Assembly: GCF_007002745.1 (NCBI RefSeq)
Contig: NZ_SGNY01000006.1
Location: 186,001-250,000, forward strand
Direction: 5' to 3'
Length of the DNA: 64,000 bases
Source: Martinezella rhizogenes
Lineage (GTDB): Bacteria; Pseudomonadota; Alphaproteobacteria; Rhizobiales; Rhizobiaceae
This document shows, piece by piece, positions 1 through 9,056 of this stretch. Below the pieces are notes generated by a model. It had not been told where the DNA came from and did no database searches. It saw only the letters and a list, made by a program, of their open reading frames with translations. How positions within the stretch are numbered: the first letter of the stretch is position 1; the number at the start of each line of letters is the position of its first letter. The translations under genes were made by a program, and so were the position numbers.

Positions 1-806
1 TTGTTGGTGACATGGCACTGATGATGGTCAGCCAGGATCTGACGGTTGCCGATGTCGAAAACCCTGATCGCGAAGTGTCCTTCCCGGATTCAGTGGTTTC
101 GATGTTGAAGGGCGATCTCGGACAGTCGCCGGGCGGCTGGCCGGAAGCCCTGCAGAAAAAAGCGCTGAAGGGCGAAGCACCCTATACGGTTCGTCCGGGT
201 TCGCTGCTGGCGGATGCCGATCTCGATGAAGAGCGCAAGGTCATAGAAACCAAGCTGGAGCGCAAGGTCGACGACTTCGAGTTTGCGTCCTATCTGATGT
301 ATCCGAAGGTGTTCACCGACTTCGCGCTCACCGCCGAGACCTATGGCCCGGTTTCCGTGCTGCCCACCCATGCATATTTCTACGGCATGGAGGATGGCGA
401 GGAGCTGTTTGCCGATATCGAACGCGGCAAGACGCTGGTCATCGTCAACCAGGCTTCGTCCGGTACGGATGAAAAGGGTATGGTGACGGTGTTCTTCGAG
501 ATCAACGGTCAGCCACGCCGCATCAAGGTTCCGGATCGCGCCCACGGCGCCTCCGGTGCCGCCGTGCGCCGCAAGGCCGAACTTGGCAATGCGGCGCATA
601 TCGGCGCGCCGATGCCGGGTGTGATCAGTCGCGTCTTCGTCAATCAGGGTCAGGAGATCAAGGCCGGCGACGTGCTTCTGTCCATCGAGGCCATGAAGAT
701 GGAAACCGCGCTTCACGCCGAGCGTGACGGCAAGGTCGCTGAGGTTCTCGTCAAGCCTGGCGACCAGATCGACGCGAAGGATCTGTTGATCTCCTACGCC
801 GAATAA
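1..806 (+). CDS. pyc: Pyruvate carboxylase, C-terminal part (5' truncated by window edge)
   Basis: This is the C-terminal end of pyruvate carboxylase, the biotin enzyme that carboxylates pyruvate to oxaloacetate for anaplerosis in the cytosol. The frame is already open at position 3, before the first visible ATG at 12, so the gene begins outside the window. The visible part holds the end of the carboxyltransferase and allosteric-linker region followed by a biotinyl carrier domain. Its motif EAMKMET carries the biotinylated lysine (codon 697-699). The TAA stop at 804-806 is followed by a strong intrinsic terminator, so this is the end of the transcription unit. Assignment is firm because the terminal domain and the preceding sequence are typical of the family. 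Confidence 0.95.
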   Translation, partial: VGDMALMMVSQDLTVADVENPDREVSFPDSVVSMLKGDLGQSPGGWPEALQKKALKGEAPYTVRPGSLLADADLDEERKVIETKLERKVDDFEFASYLMYPKVFTDFALTAETYGPVSVLPTHAYFYGMEDGEELFADIERGKTLVIVNQASSGTDEKGMVTVFFEINGQPRRIKVPDRAHGASGAAVRRKAELGNAAHIGAPMPGVISRVFVNQGQEIKAGDVLLSIEAMKMETALHAERDGKVAEVLVKPGDQIDAKDLLISYAE

Positions 807-836
807 AGGCGTGTTACATCGGCAATAAGAGTGCAG

Positions 837-863
837 ACGCCCGCCTTTCGGCGGGCGTTTTTT
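837..863 (+). terminator. Intrinsic terminator after pyc
   Basis: A 9-bp perfect GC-rich stem (837-845 with 850-858) with a TTTC loop is followed by a run of six T (858-863). It lies 31 bp after the pyc stop. Confidence 0.9.
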
Positions 864-893
864 ATTGCGCTGCTACAAAAACTCGAATATGCC

Positions 894-923
894 TGTTCAT
901 GCACGTTTATTCCTGTTTATGCA
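894..923. promoter_or_regulatory. Paired direct repeats, candidate DeoR-family operator
   Basis: Two near-identical 10-mers, TGTTCATGCA (894-903) and TGTTTATGCA (914-923), lie in the same orientation with starts 20 bp apart, about two helical turns. They end 9 bp before the start codon of the DeoR-type regulator. Repeated sites in this position are usual for autoregulating DeoR-family repressors; assignment to this protein is inference. Confidence 0.45.
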
Positions 924-932
924 TGAGTCTCG

Positions 933-1733
933 ATGAGCGATCATTTTGTCAGTGAGCGGCAGGCGCTCATCCTAGCGCAGTTGCGGCAGAGCGGCCGCGT
1001 GCTTGCGCAGGATCTTGCCCAGAATTTCGGTGTTTCCGAAGACACCGTGCGCCGCGACCTGCGCGAGATGGCGGCGCGCGGGGAATGCCTGAGGGTTTAT
1101 GGCGGAGCGCTGCTTTCTGATAGCATGACGGTGCCGTTGAAGACGCGCATTACTGAGGATGCCGATCGCAAGGCCCTGCTGGCGCGTGCCGTCATTCCGC
1201 TTCTCGAGCCGGGCATGGTCGTCTTCATCGATGCCGGCTCCACGAACCTCGCTGTCGCAAGGGCCATTCCCGCCGGTCTCAAGTTGACGGTAGTGACCAA
1301 TACACCCACCATAGCCGCCGAACTGACGGGGCGGGCCGATATCGATCTTGTGCTGATCGGCGGCAAGGTCGATCCGGCCGTCGGCGCCGCAATCGATGCC
1401 ATGGCGCTCAGGCAGCTCGAACTGATGCGGCCTGATCTCTGTATTCTCGGTGTTTGCGGTGTCGCGGCGGAGACGGGTCTGTCTGCGGATGTTTTCGAGG
1501 ATGCGGTGTTCAAGCGGCTTGCCTGCAGCGCCAGCCAGCGGATCGTCGCCGCAATAACGACGGAAAAGCTCGGCCATAAGGCAGCTTTTCACGTGCATGA
1601 TTTTTCCCCACCGCTTTGCCTCGTGCTGGAACAGGATGCCGACCGCGCATTGGTCGAGGCACTGTTGGCAAAAGGTGTAGATGTTCATTGCGGCGACGAA
1701 GACGCCGTTCAATTTTCCCACGGTCAAGTCTGA
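933..1733 (+). CDS. DeoR/GlpR family transcriptional regulator
   Basis: A 266-residue repressor of the DeoR family, which typically senses phosphorylated sugars or related metabolites. The N-terminal helix-turn-helix (about residues 5-57) contains the family pattern VSEDTVRRDLREM followed by RVYGGAL. A DeoRC sensor domain follows (about 75-235), with the typical stretch VVFIDAGSTN. The ATG at 933 is the only sensible start, although the preceding Shine-Dalgarno is weak. An MFS transporter starts 12 bp after the stop, so the two probably form one operon and the transporter is the likely regulated gene. Two direct repeats just upstream may be its own operator. The inducer cannot be told from sequence. 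Confidence 0.88.
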   Translation: MSDHFVSERQALILAQLRQSGRVLAQDLAQNFGVSEDTVRRDLREMAARGECLRVYGGALLSDSMTVPLKTRITEDADRKALLARAVIPLLEPGMVVFIDAGSTNLAVARAIPAGLKLTVVTNTPTIAAELTGRADIDLVLIGGKVDPAVGAAIDAMALRQLELMRPDLCILGVCGVAAETGLSADVFEDAVFKRLACSASQRIVAAITTEKLGHKAAFHVHDFSPPLCLVLEQDADRALVEALLAKGVDVHCGDEDAVQFSHGQV

Positions 1734-1745
1734 AGGATATTACCG

Positions 1746-2936
1746 ATGAATGGCCCCACGACATTTTCGCCGACGGCTGCGCGCTCGTCCTATCTGACAC
1801 GGCACAGGCTGGGTGTTTCCCTGCTGTTCTTGATGAACGGCTTCATGATGGGCTCATGGGCGCCCAAGATCCCGGAATTTGCGGCGCGGCTGTCGCTCAG
1901 CGAAAGCGCGCTTGGCCTGATCATTCTGGTTTTCGGCGTCGGCTCGCTGGTTTTCATGCCGATTGCCGGTTCCCAGATCGCCCGTTTCGGTTCGCGCACG
2001 GTCAGTCTGGTCACTGCGGCGATCTTCCTGCCGACACTGCTTTTCATCTCCTGGGCTGGCACGATCTGGGCAGGGGTAATCGCGGTTTTCCTGTTCGGCG
2101 GGCTGACGGGGGCGATGGATGTTGCCATGAACGCCAATGCGGTGGCGGTAGAGCGGGATATGCGCCGGGCGATCATGTCGTCGTGCCATGCCTTCTGGAG
2201 CCTGGGCGGCCTGATCGGTGCCGGTCTTGGCGGTTATCTCATCACGGCAATCGGTGTGCAGGGCCATGCCATTGCGTTGACGGTCATCGCGCTTGTGTTG
2301 CTGGTCATTGCCTGGCCGCGGGTGCTCGCGGATCGTCCGCATGCCGAGGAGGAACGCCCGAAAGGCGGTCTGCCGCTGACGCCGCTGCCGTGGATCATCG
2401 GCCTGATGGCGCTGTTTTCCATGGTGCCGGAGGGTGCGATCCTCGATTGGGGTGCGCTTTATCTGCGCAATGAACTGGGGGCTTCCGTCTCGCAGTCCGG
2501 TTTCGCTTTCGCGGCCTTCTCCATGACCATGGCGGCCATGCGTTTTGCCGGCGATCTGGTGCGTGACCGGTTCGGTGCGGTCAACACCCTGCGGTTCTGC
2601 TCGGTCATGTCGATCACCGGTCTCTTGATTGCCGGCCTTGCGGGAAGCTCCACTTTCGTAATTATCGGCTTTGCCATTGCCGGTATCGGCATTTCCAACA
2701 TGGTGCCCATCGCCTTTTCCGCGGCGGGCAACATGCCGGGGTTGGCACCGGGAATCGGGCTCTCCGTCGTCACCACCATGGGTTATTCCGGCATTCTGGT
2801 GGCGCCGTCCGCCATCGGTTTCATTGCCGAACATACGGGTCTCGCCAGTGTCTTCCTTGCATTGCCGTTGCTGCATGTGGTGGTTTTGCTGCTTTCGCGG
2901 CTTGCCCGGCATGCGGATGGAGCAGGCAAAGAATAG
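1746..2936 (+). CDS. MFS transporter
   Basis: A 396-residue major facilitator superfamily permease with about twelve hydrophobic segments in two halves and a charged central loop near residues 195-210 (RPHAEEERPKGG). The N-terminal segment with FMMGSWAPKIPEF resembles the YbjJ-like group of MFS proteins, whose substrates are poorly known. It follows the DeoR regulator by 12 bp and is probably co-transcribed, so its substrate may be a sugar or sugar derivative that also acts as inducer; that is inference. There is no clear terminator before ispG, which begins about 120 bp downstream. Confidence 0.82.
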   Translation: MNGPTTFSPTAARSSYLTRHRLGVSLLFLMNGFMMGSWAPKIPEFAARLSLSESALGLIILVFGVGSLVFMPIAGSQIARFGSRTVSLVTAAIFLPTLLFISWAGTIWAGVIAVFLFGGLTGAMDVAMNANAVAVERDMRRAIMSSCHAFWSLGGLIGAGLGGYLITAIGVQGHAIALTVIALVLLVIAWPRVLADRPHAEEERPKGGLPLTPLPWIIGLMALFSMVPEGAILDWGALYLRNELGASVSQSGFAFAAFSMTMAAMRFAGDLVRDRFGAVNTLRFCSVMSITGLLIAGLAGSSTFVIIGFAIAGIGISNMVPIAFSAAGNMPGLAPGIGLSVVTTMGYSGILVAPSAIGFIAEHTGLASVFLALPLLHVVVLLLSRLARHADGAGKE

Positions 2937-3056
2937 GCGTCTCGAATTTTGCCATGATTGCGGTAAAGTAGAAGCTCTTATGCGTTGGGTGTTGACAAGC
3001 CGGCCCCCTTGTTTCACCTCAATTGCCAGACCTTGCCGCAAGCTCCAGAGACCGCC

Positions 3057-4307
3057 ATGACGTCACATGCCGATTACGATCCAAAGCCCCGCCGCGCATC
3101 CGTCGCTGTCGACGTGGGCGGCGTCATCGTTGGTGGCGGTGCGCCCGTCGTCGTGCAGTCGATGACCAATACCGATACGGCTGACATCGACGCCACCGTG
3201 CAACAGGTGGCGGCGCTTTTCCAGGCCGGTTCGGAAATGGTGCGTATTACCGTTGACCGCGACGAGAGCGCAGCCGCCGTGCCGAAAATCCGGGAGCGGC
3301 TGCTGCGTCTCGGTATGGATGTGCCGCTGATCGGCGATTTCCATTATATCGGCCACAAGCTTCTGGCCGATCATCCGGCCTGTGCCGAAGCGCTGGCGAA
3401 ATACCGCATCAATCCCGGCAATGTCGGTTTCAAGGACAAGAAGGACAAGCAGTTCGGCGAAATCGTCGAAATGGCGATCCGTTATGACAAGCCCGTGCGC
3501 ATCGGCGTGAACTGGGGATCGCTGGATCAGGAATTGCTGACCACGCTGATGGACCGTAACAAAGAAGAGGGGTTTCCGCTCTCCGCCCGTCAGGTCACGC
3601 GTGAGGCCATCGTCCAGTCGGCGCTGATTTCCGCCGAGCTTGCCGAAGAGATCGGCCTGCCGCGCAACCGCATCATCCTTTCGGCCAAGGTCAGCCAGGT
3701 GCAGGACCTGATTGCCGTTTATTCGATGTTGTCGGAGCGCTCCAACCACGCCCTGCATCTGGGCCTGACGGAAGCCGGCATGGGTTCCAAGGGCATCGTC
3801 GCCTCGTCTGCCGCCATGGGTTACGTTCTGCAGCACGGCATCGGTGACACGATCCGCGTCTCCCTGACGCCCGAACCGAATGGCGACCGCACCCGTGAGG
3901 TGCAGGTGGCGCAGGAATTGCTGCAGGTCATGGGTTTCAGGCAATTCATTCCGGTGGTTGCGGCATGTCCCGGCTGCGGGCGCACCACGTCCACCGTCTT
4001 TCAGGAGCTGGCGCAGAATATCCAGAACGATATTCGCAAGAACATGCCGGTCTGGCGTGAAAAATATCCCGGTGTCGAGGCATTGAACGTCGCCGTCATG
4101 GGCTGCATCGTCAATGGCCCCGGTGAAAGCAAACATGCCGATATCGGCATTTCCCTGCCCGGAACCGGCGAAAGCCCGGCAGCGCCGGTCTTCATCGACG
4201 GGGAAAAGGCGCTCACTTTGCGTGGTCCCAACATTGCCGGTGATTTCGAAGCGCTTGTGGCCGATTACATCGAAAAGCGTTTTGGCCGGAAAGACGCGGC
4301 GGAGTAA
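3057..4307 (+). CDS. ispG: 4-hydroxy-3-methylbut-2-enyl diphosphate synthase (IspG/GcpE)
   Basis: IspG reduces methylerythritol cyclodiphosphate to HMBPP in the non-mevalonate isoprenoid pathway, using a [4Fe-4S] cluster. The protein has 416 residues when started at the ATG at 3057; the frame stays open to 2985, but that upstream extension is unlike the family. The cluster ligands are visible as CPGC (Cys304, Cys307) and Cys350 followed by NGPGE, with Glu357 as the fourth ligand. The N-terminal TIM barrel carries VQSMTNTDT. It is followed 66 bp later by an OmpA-like lipoprotein gene, and the isoprenoid gene ispA lies close by on the other strand. Confidence 0.96.
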   Translation: MTSHADYDPKPRRASVAVDVGGVIVGGGAPVVVQSMTNTDTADIDATVQQVAALFQAGSEMVRITVDRDESAAAVPKIRERLLRLGMDVPLIGDFHYIGHKLLADHPACAEALAKYRINPGNVGFKDKKDKQFGEIVEMAIRYDKPVRIGVNWGSLDQELLTTLMDRNKEEGFPLSARQVTREAIVQSALISAELAEEIGLPRNRIILSAKVSQVQDLIAVYSMLSERSNHALHLGLTEAGMGSKGIVASSAAMGYVLQHGIGDTIRVSLTPEPNGDRTREVQVAQELLQVMGFRQFIPVVAACPGCGRTTSTVFQELAQNIQNDIRKNMPVWREKYPGVEALNVAVMGCIVNGPGESKHADIGISLPGTGESPAAPVFIDGEKALTLRGPNIAGDFEALVADYIEKRFGRKDAAE

Positions 4308-4373
4308 AGAGTACCGTGAAAAAGCCGGAATTCCACTGTCGTACCTCCTGAACCTCTCGGAGCATCAAAACAC

Positions 4374-5036
4374 ATGATCAAAAAAATCGCGATCGTCGCC
4401 CTTTGCGGGACCTATCTTTCCGCCTGCACCACCACCGATCCCTATACGGGTGAACAGAAGATGTCGAACACCGCGGGTGGTGCCGGCATCGGCGCCGTGG
4501 TCGGCGCGCTCGGCGGTCTGGCTGTCGGCGGTTCGCCGACCGGTCGTCGTAATGCCGCGCTTATCGGTGCGGGCATCGGTGCGCTCGCCGGTGGCGCCAT
4601 CGGCAATTACATGGATGGCCAGGAAGCCGAGCTTCGCGCCCAGCTTCAGGGTACGGGCGTTTCGGTTTCCCGCCGTGGCGACAGCATCGTCCTCAACATG
4701 CCGTCGAACATCACCTTTGCGACGGATCAGGATCAGGTCATTCCGCCGTTCTATCAGACGCTTGATTCTGTTGGCATCGTGCTGAACAAGTTCAACCGCA
4801 CGCTGATCGACATCAATGGTCACACCGATTCCACCGGCAGCCCCGGTTACAATCAGGGCCTTTCGGAGCGTCGCGCCGCATCGGTTGCCAATTACCTCGG
4901 CGCGCGCGGCGTCGATCAGCGCCGCATTTCGACGCTTGGTTTCGGTGCTTCGCAGCCGATCGCATCGAATGCAACGCCTGACGGTCGCGCTCAGAACCGT
5001 CGCGTTGAAGTGCTGATTTCGCCTCTTAAGGGCTGA
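4374..5036 (+). CDS. OmpA-family outer membrane lipoprotein with glycine-zipper domain
   Basis: A 220-residue predicted lipoprotein. The signal peptide ends in the lipobox LSAC with Cys18 as lipidation site. A glycine-rich zipper follows (about residues 35-85, with repeated GAGIGA-type runs). The C-terminal OmpA-like peptidoglycan-binding domain (about 110-218) contains NGHTDSTG and the characteristic NRRVEV end. Such proteins (YiaD/Pal-like) tie the outer membrane to the cell wall. The gene is preceded by a SD-like GGAG and followed by its own terminator. It may share ispG's promoter, but the 66-bp gap could hold another. Confidence 0.9.
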   Translation: MIKKIAIVALCGTYLSACTTTDPYTGEQKMSNTAGGAGIGAVVGALGGLAVGGSPTGRRNAALIGAGIGALAGGAIGNYMDGQEAELRAQLQGTGVSVSRRGDSIVLNMPSNITFATDQDQVIPPFYQTLDSVGIVLNKFNRTLIDINGHTDSTGSPGYNQGLSERRAASVANYLGARGVDQRRISTLGFGASQPIASNATPDGRAQNRRVEVLISPLKG

Positions 5037-5048
5037 TTGGGTATAGAG

Positions 5049-5076
5049 GCTGAGCGGGGAAACCGGCTCAGCTTTT
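5049..5076 (+). terminator. Terminator after the OmpA-like gene
   Basis: The inverted repeat GCTGAGC (5049-5055) / GCTCAGC (5066-5072) is followed by TTTT. It overlaps the last codons of the convergent ispA gene, so the same DNA serves both genes. Confidence 0.65.
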
Positions 5077-5982
5077 CCGTTCGGCAATGAACCTTGCGGC
5101 CGCGATGAGAATTGCAGCCTTTTCGCCATAAGGGGCCAGGAGGTTACTGGCTTCCGTTACCTGTTCCTGCAGCTTGGCGCGCGCCCAGTCTTCACCGCGC
5201 AAGGCGACCAATGTTCCCTTGCCGCGTGCGGCATCCTTGCCGGTTGCCTTGCCCATGGTGGCGGCATCGGCAGTGAGATCGAGAAGATCGTCGGCGAGCT
5301 GGAAGGCGAGGCCGATTTTTTCGCCGAAGAGGCGTAGCCTTTGCCGTTCGGAAACATCGCTTCCGGAAATGATCGCGCCAGCCTCACAGGCGAAACGCAG
5401 CAAAGCGCCGGTTTTCATAGCCTGCAATGTAATGATGCCGGCTTCATCCGGCGCCTTTTTTTCCGCAGCAAGATCAAACGCCTGTCCGCCGGCCATGCCG
5501 CCGATGCCGGCTGAGCGGGCAAGTGAAAGCACGAGTGCGGCCTTACGCTCGGCCGCAAGCGGGTTTTCATCCGAGGCGATAATATCGAAGGCGAGCGTCA
5601 GCAGGCTGTCACCGGCGAGAATGGCGGTCGCCTCATCGAATTTGCGATGCACCGTCGGCTGGCCGCGGCGCAGGTCATCGTCGTCCATGGCCGGCAGATC
5701 GTCATGCACAAGCGAATAACAATGCAGGCATTCCAGTGCCGCGCCGACATAATGGGCAGCTTCGGCATCTCCGCCCAGAAGGGCGGCGCTTTCGATAACG
5801 AGAAAGGGCCGCAGGCGTTTGCCGCCGTTCAGCACACCATGGCGCATGGCGTCGAGCAGGTTTTGCGGACGCGTGATCTCGTCTGCGCGTGCTTCACCGG
5901 AAAGCAGGCGGCCAAGCAGGGCTTCGGTTTTTGCCGCGTTTTCGCGCAGCCTCGTTTCGAAATTCGTCATCTGAGCGTCCAT
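5068..5982 (-). CDS. ispA: Polyprenyl (farnesyl/geranyl) diphosphate synthase
   Basis: A short-chain trans-prenyltransferase that condenses isopentenyl and allylic diphosphates, feeding quinone, undecaprenyl and hopanoid-type products. With the start at 5982 it is 304 residues. The first aspartate-rich motif, DDLPAMDDDD, lies at about residues 94-103 and is of the bacterial farnesyl type with two extra residues; the second, FQLADDLLD, lies in the C-terminal half. An in-frame ATG at 6018 gives 12 more residues; 5982 is preferred because AAGAG lies a suitable distance upstream and residues beyond it are unlike the family. Product length (C15 or C10) is not proved by sequence. Confidence 0.9.
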   Translation of the reverse strand: MDAQMTNFETRLRENAAKTEALLGRLLSGEARADEITRPQNLLDAMRHGVLNGGKRLRPFLVIESAALLGGDAEAAHYVGAALECLHCYSLVHDDLPAMDDDDLRRGQPTVHRKFDEATAILAGDSLLTLAFDIIASDENPLAAERKAALVLSLARSAGIGGMAGGQAFDLAAEKKAPDEAGIITLQAMKTGALLRFACEAGAIISGSDVSERQRLRLFGEKIGLAFQLADDLLDLTADAATMGKATGKDAARGKGTLVALRGEDWARAKLQEQVTEASNLLAPYGEKAAILIAAARFIAERKS

Positions 5983-6117
5983 GTCGCGCTCTTTGACATG
6001 CCGCGCGGGGCCAGGCAACCTTTTCGTGATTCCCGGGCGTAACTGTTTGACCAGACTCGCCTTGAAGACGGCAATGGACTATGAAAGGCTTCGATTGGCG
6101 CGGGGCTGGGACGGATA

Positions 6118-6864
6118 TTGAGCAGTACGCCTGAAAGCGACGCAGATTACGCCGTGCTGGCGGAAGACCGGGGCAGTCCGAAGGTGGATTTTCGCACGTT
6201 GGCAAAGCGCATCATCATGACCTTGCTGGCTTTGCTGATCCTGCCCTATCTGCTGATTCCCGTCTATGCGCTGCCGTTCATGCGGCCCGTTTCGACGCTG
6301 ATGCTTGCCGATCTGGTAACACTGCAGGGCTATGACCGGCGCTGGGTTCCGCTCGAGGATATTTCGCCCCGTCTTGTGCAATCCGTGATGATGTCCGAAG
6401 ACGGGCAATTCTGTTTCCATGGTGGCGTGGACTGGAACCAGATGCAATCCGTGGTCAGCAATGCACTCGATGGCGCCTCCACCCGCGGCGCCAGCACCAT
6501 TCCAATGCAGACAGCCAAGAACCTGTTTTTATGGAACGGCCGCTCGTTTCTGCGCAAGGGACTGGAACTGCCGCTGGCGATCGCGGCCGATTTTGTCTGG
6601 TCCAAAAAGCGGATGATGGAGATTTATCTCAACGTCGCCGAATGGGGACCAGGTATTTATGGCATCGAGGCTGCCGCGCAGCATCATTTCAAGGTGCCGG
6701 CGGCAAAGCTCAGTTCCCGTCAGGCGGCGCTGCTCGCCGTTTCCCTGCCCAATCCCATTGACCGGGTCGCCAGCAAGCCCGGGCGTGGTCTGCAAAGGCT
6801 GGCTGGTGTTATCGAGCGGCGCGCCCGGGCCTCGGGCGCTTATGTCGGCTGCGTACTGGACTGA
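6118..6864 (+). CDS. mtgA: Monofunctional biosynthetic peptidoglycan transglycosylase
   Basis: MtgA polymerises lipid II into glycan strands at the inner membrane. It is 248 residues, with one membrane anchor (about 31-53) and a GT51 domain. The catalytic glutamate is visible in [11 protein letters not shown] (Glu94), and the downstream [16 protein letters not shown] and [10 protein letters not shown] motifs are those of the family. The start is a TTG at 6118, with no better ATG in frame upstream. It is divergent from ispA and convergent with galM, which ends 14 bp beyond. Confidence 0.94.
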   Translation: MSSTPESDADYAVLAEDRGSPKVDFRTLAKRIIMTLLALLILPYLLIPVYALPFMRPVSTLMLADLVTLQGYDRRWVPLEDISPRLVQSVMMSEDGQFCFHGGVDWNQMQSVVSNALDGASTRGASTIPMQTAKNLFLWNGRSFLRKGLELPLAIAADFVWSKKRMMEIYLNVAEWGPGIYGIEAAAQHHFKVPAAKLSSRQAALLAVSLPNPIDRVASKPGRGLQRLAGVIERRARASGAYVGCVLD

Positions 6865-6878
6865 TCCAGCCCGCCCGC

Positions 6879-7898
6879 TCAGCCCTTCGTGAAAATATAA
6901 TCTGTTTCCTGACGCAGGGTTTCGCCCGGCCGCAGGATCGCGTGCGGAAAATCAGGGTGATTGACGGCATCAGGCCAGATCTGCGTTTCGAGGCAAAAAC
7001 CGGCAAAGGGACCATAGTGGCGGCCATCGAGGCCGGGAACCGGAACGTTCAGCTTGAAGGCCGAATAGAACTGCACACCGGGTTCGGTGGTGTGAACCTC
7101 AAGGGCGATATCCGAGGCCGGCGAATAGGCGCGGGCAATCTTGCGCTTTGCGCGGCGCTCGGGCGAGAGGCAGAAATTGTGATCGTAGAGGACCTGCTCA
7201 CCATCCTCCTTGCGCCGCATCGGTGTCGGTTGGCGCAGGTCGAAGACGGTGCCTTCAACAGAGCGGATTTCGCCGGTTGGTATCTGTTTGTCGTTGGTCG
7301 GCAGGAAAAAATCAGCGGCGATGCTGATCTCATGCCCAAGTGCGGTATCCGCACCGTCGAGGTTGAAATAGGAGTGCTGGCAGACATTGGCGATGGTCGG
7401 CTTGTCGGTCACCGTTTCGTAGACCACCGAAAGCACGCCGCCGTCGAGGATCGTATAGGTGGCGGTGACCGTGCAGTTGCCGGGATAACCGGCGCGACCG
7501 TCGGGATCGATGATCTGCAGAACGGCATGGTTTTCGCCATGCTCCATCAGCATCCAGTTGCGTTTGCCCATACCGTCGCTGCCGCCATGCAGATGGGTTA
7601 CGCCCTTTTCGTTCAGCTCCAGCTGGTATTCTTGCCCGTCGATCGAGAATTTACCGTCGCCGATGCGGTTGGCATTACGGCCGGGGGTGGCGCCGAAATA
7701 GGAGGAATATTTATAGTCCTCGAATTTATCGAAGCCGAGAACGAGCGGCGGCTGATGACCATCGAGGCGCAGATCCTGAATGACCGCGCCCCAGGTGATG
7801 ACTTTGGCCGTCAGTCCGCCCTTCGAGATGGTGACACGCTCGACCTTTTCACCGGTCGCCGTGAAACCGAAATTCTCGCGTGCTGCCCCGTCGCTCAT
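6879..7898 (-). CDS. galM: Aldose 1-epimerase (galactose mutarotase)
   Basis: GalM interconverts the alpha and beta anomers of aldoses such as galactose and glucose. The 339-residue protein has the beta-sandwich family landmarks: the start of the fold at GAVIQDLRL, the substrate-binding NRIGDGKF region, the histidine in QHSYFNLDG and the C-terminal catalytic glutamate in GFCLETQIWPD. It lies downstream of metA on the same strand but is separated by a large hairpin (7911-7968). No sugar catabolic genes flank it, so its physiological sugar cannot be inferred from context. Confidence 0.93.
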   Translation of the reverse strand: MSDGAARENFGFTATGEKVERVTISKGGLTAKVITWGAVIQDLRLDGHQPPLVLGFDKFEDYKYSSYFGATPGRNANRIGDGKFSIDGQEYQLELNEKGVTHLHGGSDGMGKRNWMLMEHGENHAVLQIIDPDGRAGYPGNCTVTATYTILDGGVLSVVYETVTDKPTIANVCQHSYFNLDGADTALGHEISIAADFFLPTNDKQIPTGEIRSVEGTVFDLRQPTPMRRKEDGEQVLYDHNFCLSPERRAKRKIARAYSPASDIALEVHTTEPGVQFYSAFKLNVPVPGLDGRHYGPFAGFCLETQIWPDAVNHPDFPHAILRPGETLRQETDYIFTKG

Positions 7899-7910
7899 TG
7901 CATCATTCTC

Positions 7911-7968
7911 CCGATTGCCCCGAATTGCCGGGCGGACGTTGCGTCATTTCCCGGCAATTCGCAATCGG
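7911..7968. repeat. Long intercistronic hairpin between metA and galM
   Basis: A perfect 12-bp stem (7921-7932 with 7950-7961) is extended by a further 7 bp (7911-7917 with 7962-7968) across a three-base bulge. On the metA strand it starts just after the stop codon and lacks a T-run, so it looks more like an mRNA-stabilising or REP-like element than a classical terminator. Confidence 0.6.
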
Positions 7969-7972
7969 CAAT

Positions 7973-8899
7973 TTACGCGGCGAGTTTGCCGATGGATTCG
8001 AGATCGTAGGGCGTCGTCTGATATATCTCGTTGATCCAGTTGCCGAAAAACAGATGGGCGTGGCTGCGCCAACGGTTCAGCGGGGCAAGCTCCGGGTCAT
8101 TGTGCGGAAAATAATCATGCGGCAGCTTGATGGGCACACCGGCATTTGCGTCGCGGAAATATTCATCCGAAAGCGAGGTTGAATCATATTCGACATGATT
8201 GAACATATAGAGCCTGTTGCCGGCCTTCTCATGCACCAGACACACGCCCATTTCCTCTGACTCCATCAGGATTTCAAGTTCGGGGTGTTTTTCGATGTCG
8301 GCGCGGCGTACCTCCGTCCAGCGTGAGACCGGAACCTGGAAATCGTCCGAAAAGCCGCTCAGATAGATCGATGACGGGCAGAGATTGCGGTGACGATAAA
8401 CACCGAACGCCTTTTCTTTCAGTTCGTATTTCGGCACGCCGTGGAAATGGTAGATGGCAGCCATCGCACCCCAGCAGACATTCAGCGTCGAATGGACATT
8501 GGTTTGCGTCCAGTCGAAAATCTTCTGCATCTCGGCCCAGTAGGTCACATCCTCGTAGTCCAGCATCTCGATGGGCGCGCCGGTGATGATGAAACCGTCA
8601 AACTTGCGGTGGCGCACTTCCTCCCACGTTTCATAGAAGGACAGAAGATGTTCTTCCGGCGTGTTCTTGGCGCGATGGCCGCCGATACGGATCAGCGAAA
8701 ACTCCACCTGCAACGGCGAGGCGCCGACGAGGCGGGCCATCTGCACTTCCGTCTTGATCTTGTTCGGCATGAGGTTGAGAAGCCCGATCTGGAGCGGGCG
8801 GATATCCTGCCGGATGGCCGCCGTTTCGGTCATGACCCGCACGCCCTCATGAACGAGGGTCTCAAAGGCGGGAAGCGTATCGGGAATCTTGATCGGCAT
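7973..8899 (-). CDS. metA: Homoserine O-acyltransferase MetA (acetyl-CoA type predicted)
   Basis: MetA activates homoserine at its hydroxyl group, the first committed step of methionine synthesis. The 308-residue protein (start 8899, AGAGAG seven bases upstream) has the catalytic cysteine in VCWGAMAA (Cys142), a histidine in FNHVEYD and the family N-terminus [10 protein letters not shown]. The residue at position 111 is Glu (GAPIE), where the succinyl-specific E. coli enzyme has Gly. From published work on MetA specificity, Glu at this place indicates acetyl-CoA use, so O-acetylhomoserine is the likely product despite the usual succinyltransferase label. Expression is set by the SAM-II riboswitch upstream. 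Confidence 0.95.
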   Translation of the reverse strand: MPIKIPDTLPAFETLVHEGVRVMTETAAIRQDIRPLQIGLLNLMPNKIKTEVQMARLVGASPLQVEFSLIRIGGHRAKNTPEEHLLSFYETWEEVRHRKFDGFIITGAPIEMLDYEDVTYWAEMQKIFDWTQTNVHSTLNVCWGAMAAIYHFHGVPKYELKEKAFGVYRHRNLCPSSIYLSGFSDDFQVPVSRWTEVRRADIEKHPELEILMESEEMGVCLVHEKAGNRLYMFNHVEYDSTSLSDEYFRDANAGVPIKLPHDYFPHNDPELAPLNRWRSHAHLFFGNWINEIYQTTPYDLESIGKLAA

Positions 8900-8942
8900 G
8901 TCGAACTCTCTTTTCGGGTGACGTAAAGAACGTTGCGAAAAC

Positions 8943-8972
8943 AAAAAAACCGGCAGCGAAATCGCAGCCGGT
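8943..8972 (-). terminator. Intrinsic terminator in the metA leader
   Basis: On the metA strand, ACCGGC...GCCGGT (8949-8954 with 8967-8972), with an inner GCGA/TCGC stem, is followed by seven T. It lies between the SAM-II aptamer and the metA start, 44 bp before the start codon, so it may be a transcriptional expression platform. Confidence 0.75.
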
Positions 8973-9000
8973 CCCAGGAAATTGCCCTTTTCCTCGACCC

Positions 9001-9053
9001 TTTAGCGACTTCTTTAAAGTGGCTGCAAGCCGGTCGGCAAATCACCACTGAAG
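9001..9053 (-). ncRNA. SAM-II riboswitch (metA motif)
   Basis: On the minus strand the leader reads CAGTGGTGATTTG, a variable loop, CAGCCACT, TTAAAG and finally GTCGCTAAA. This order, with stem CAGTGG/CCACT and the 3' GCTAAA pseudoknot strand, is the SAM-II aptamer known from alphaproteobacterial metA leaders. S-adenosylmethionine binding would repress metA. The aptamer sits almost at the predicted transcript 5' end and is followed by a terminator hairpin. Confidence 0.93.
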
Positions 9054-9056
9054 CGT

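Noticed and set aside
90-716. Long antisense frames opposite pyc and many other genes
   Set aside because: These follow the GC-rich codon pattern of the real gene on the other strand and have no recognisable protein features.
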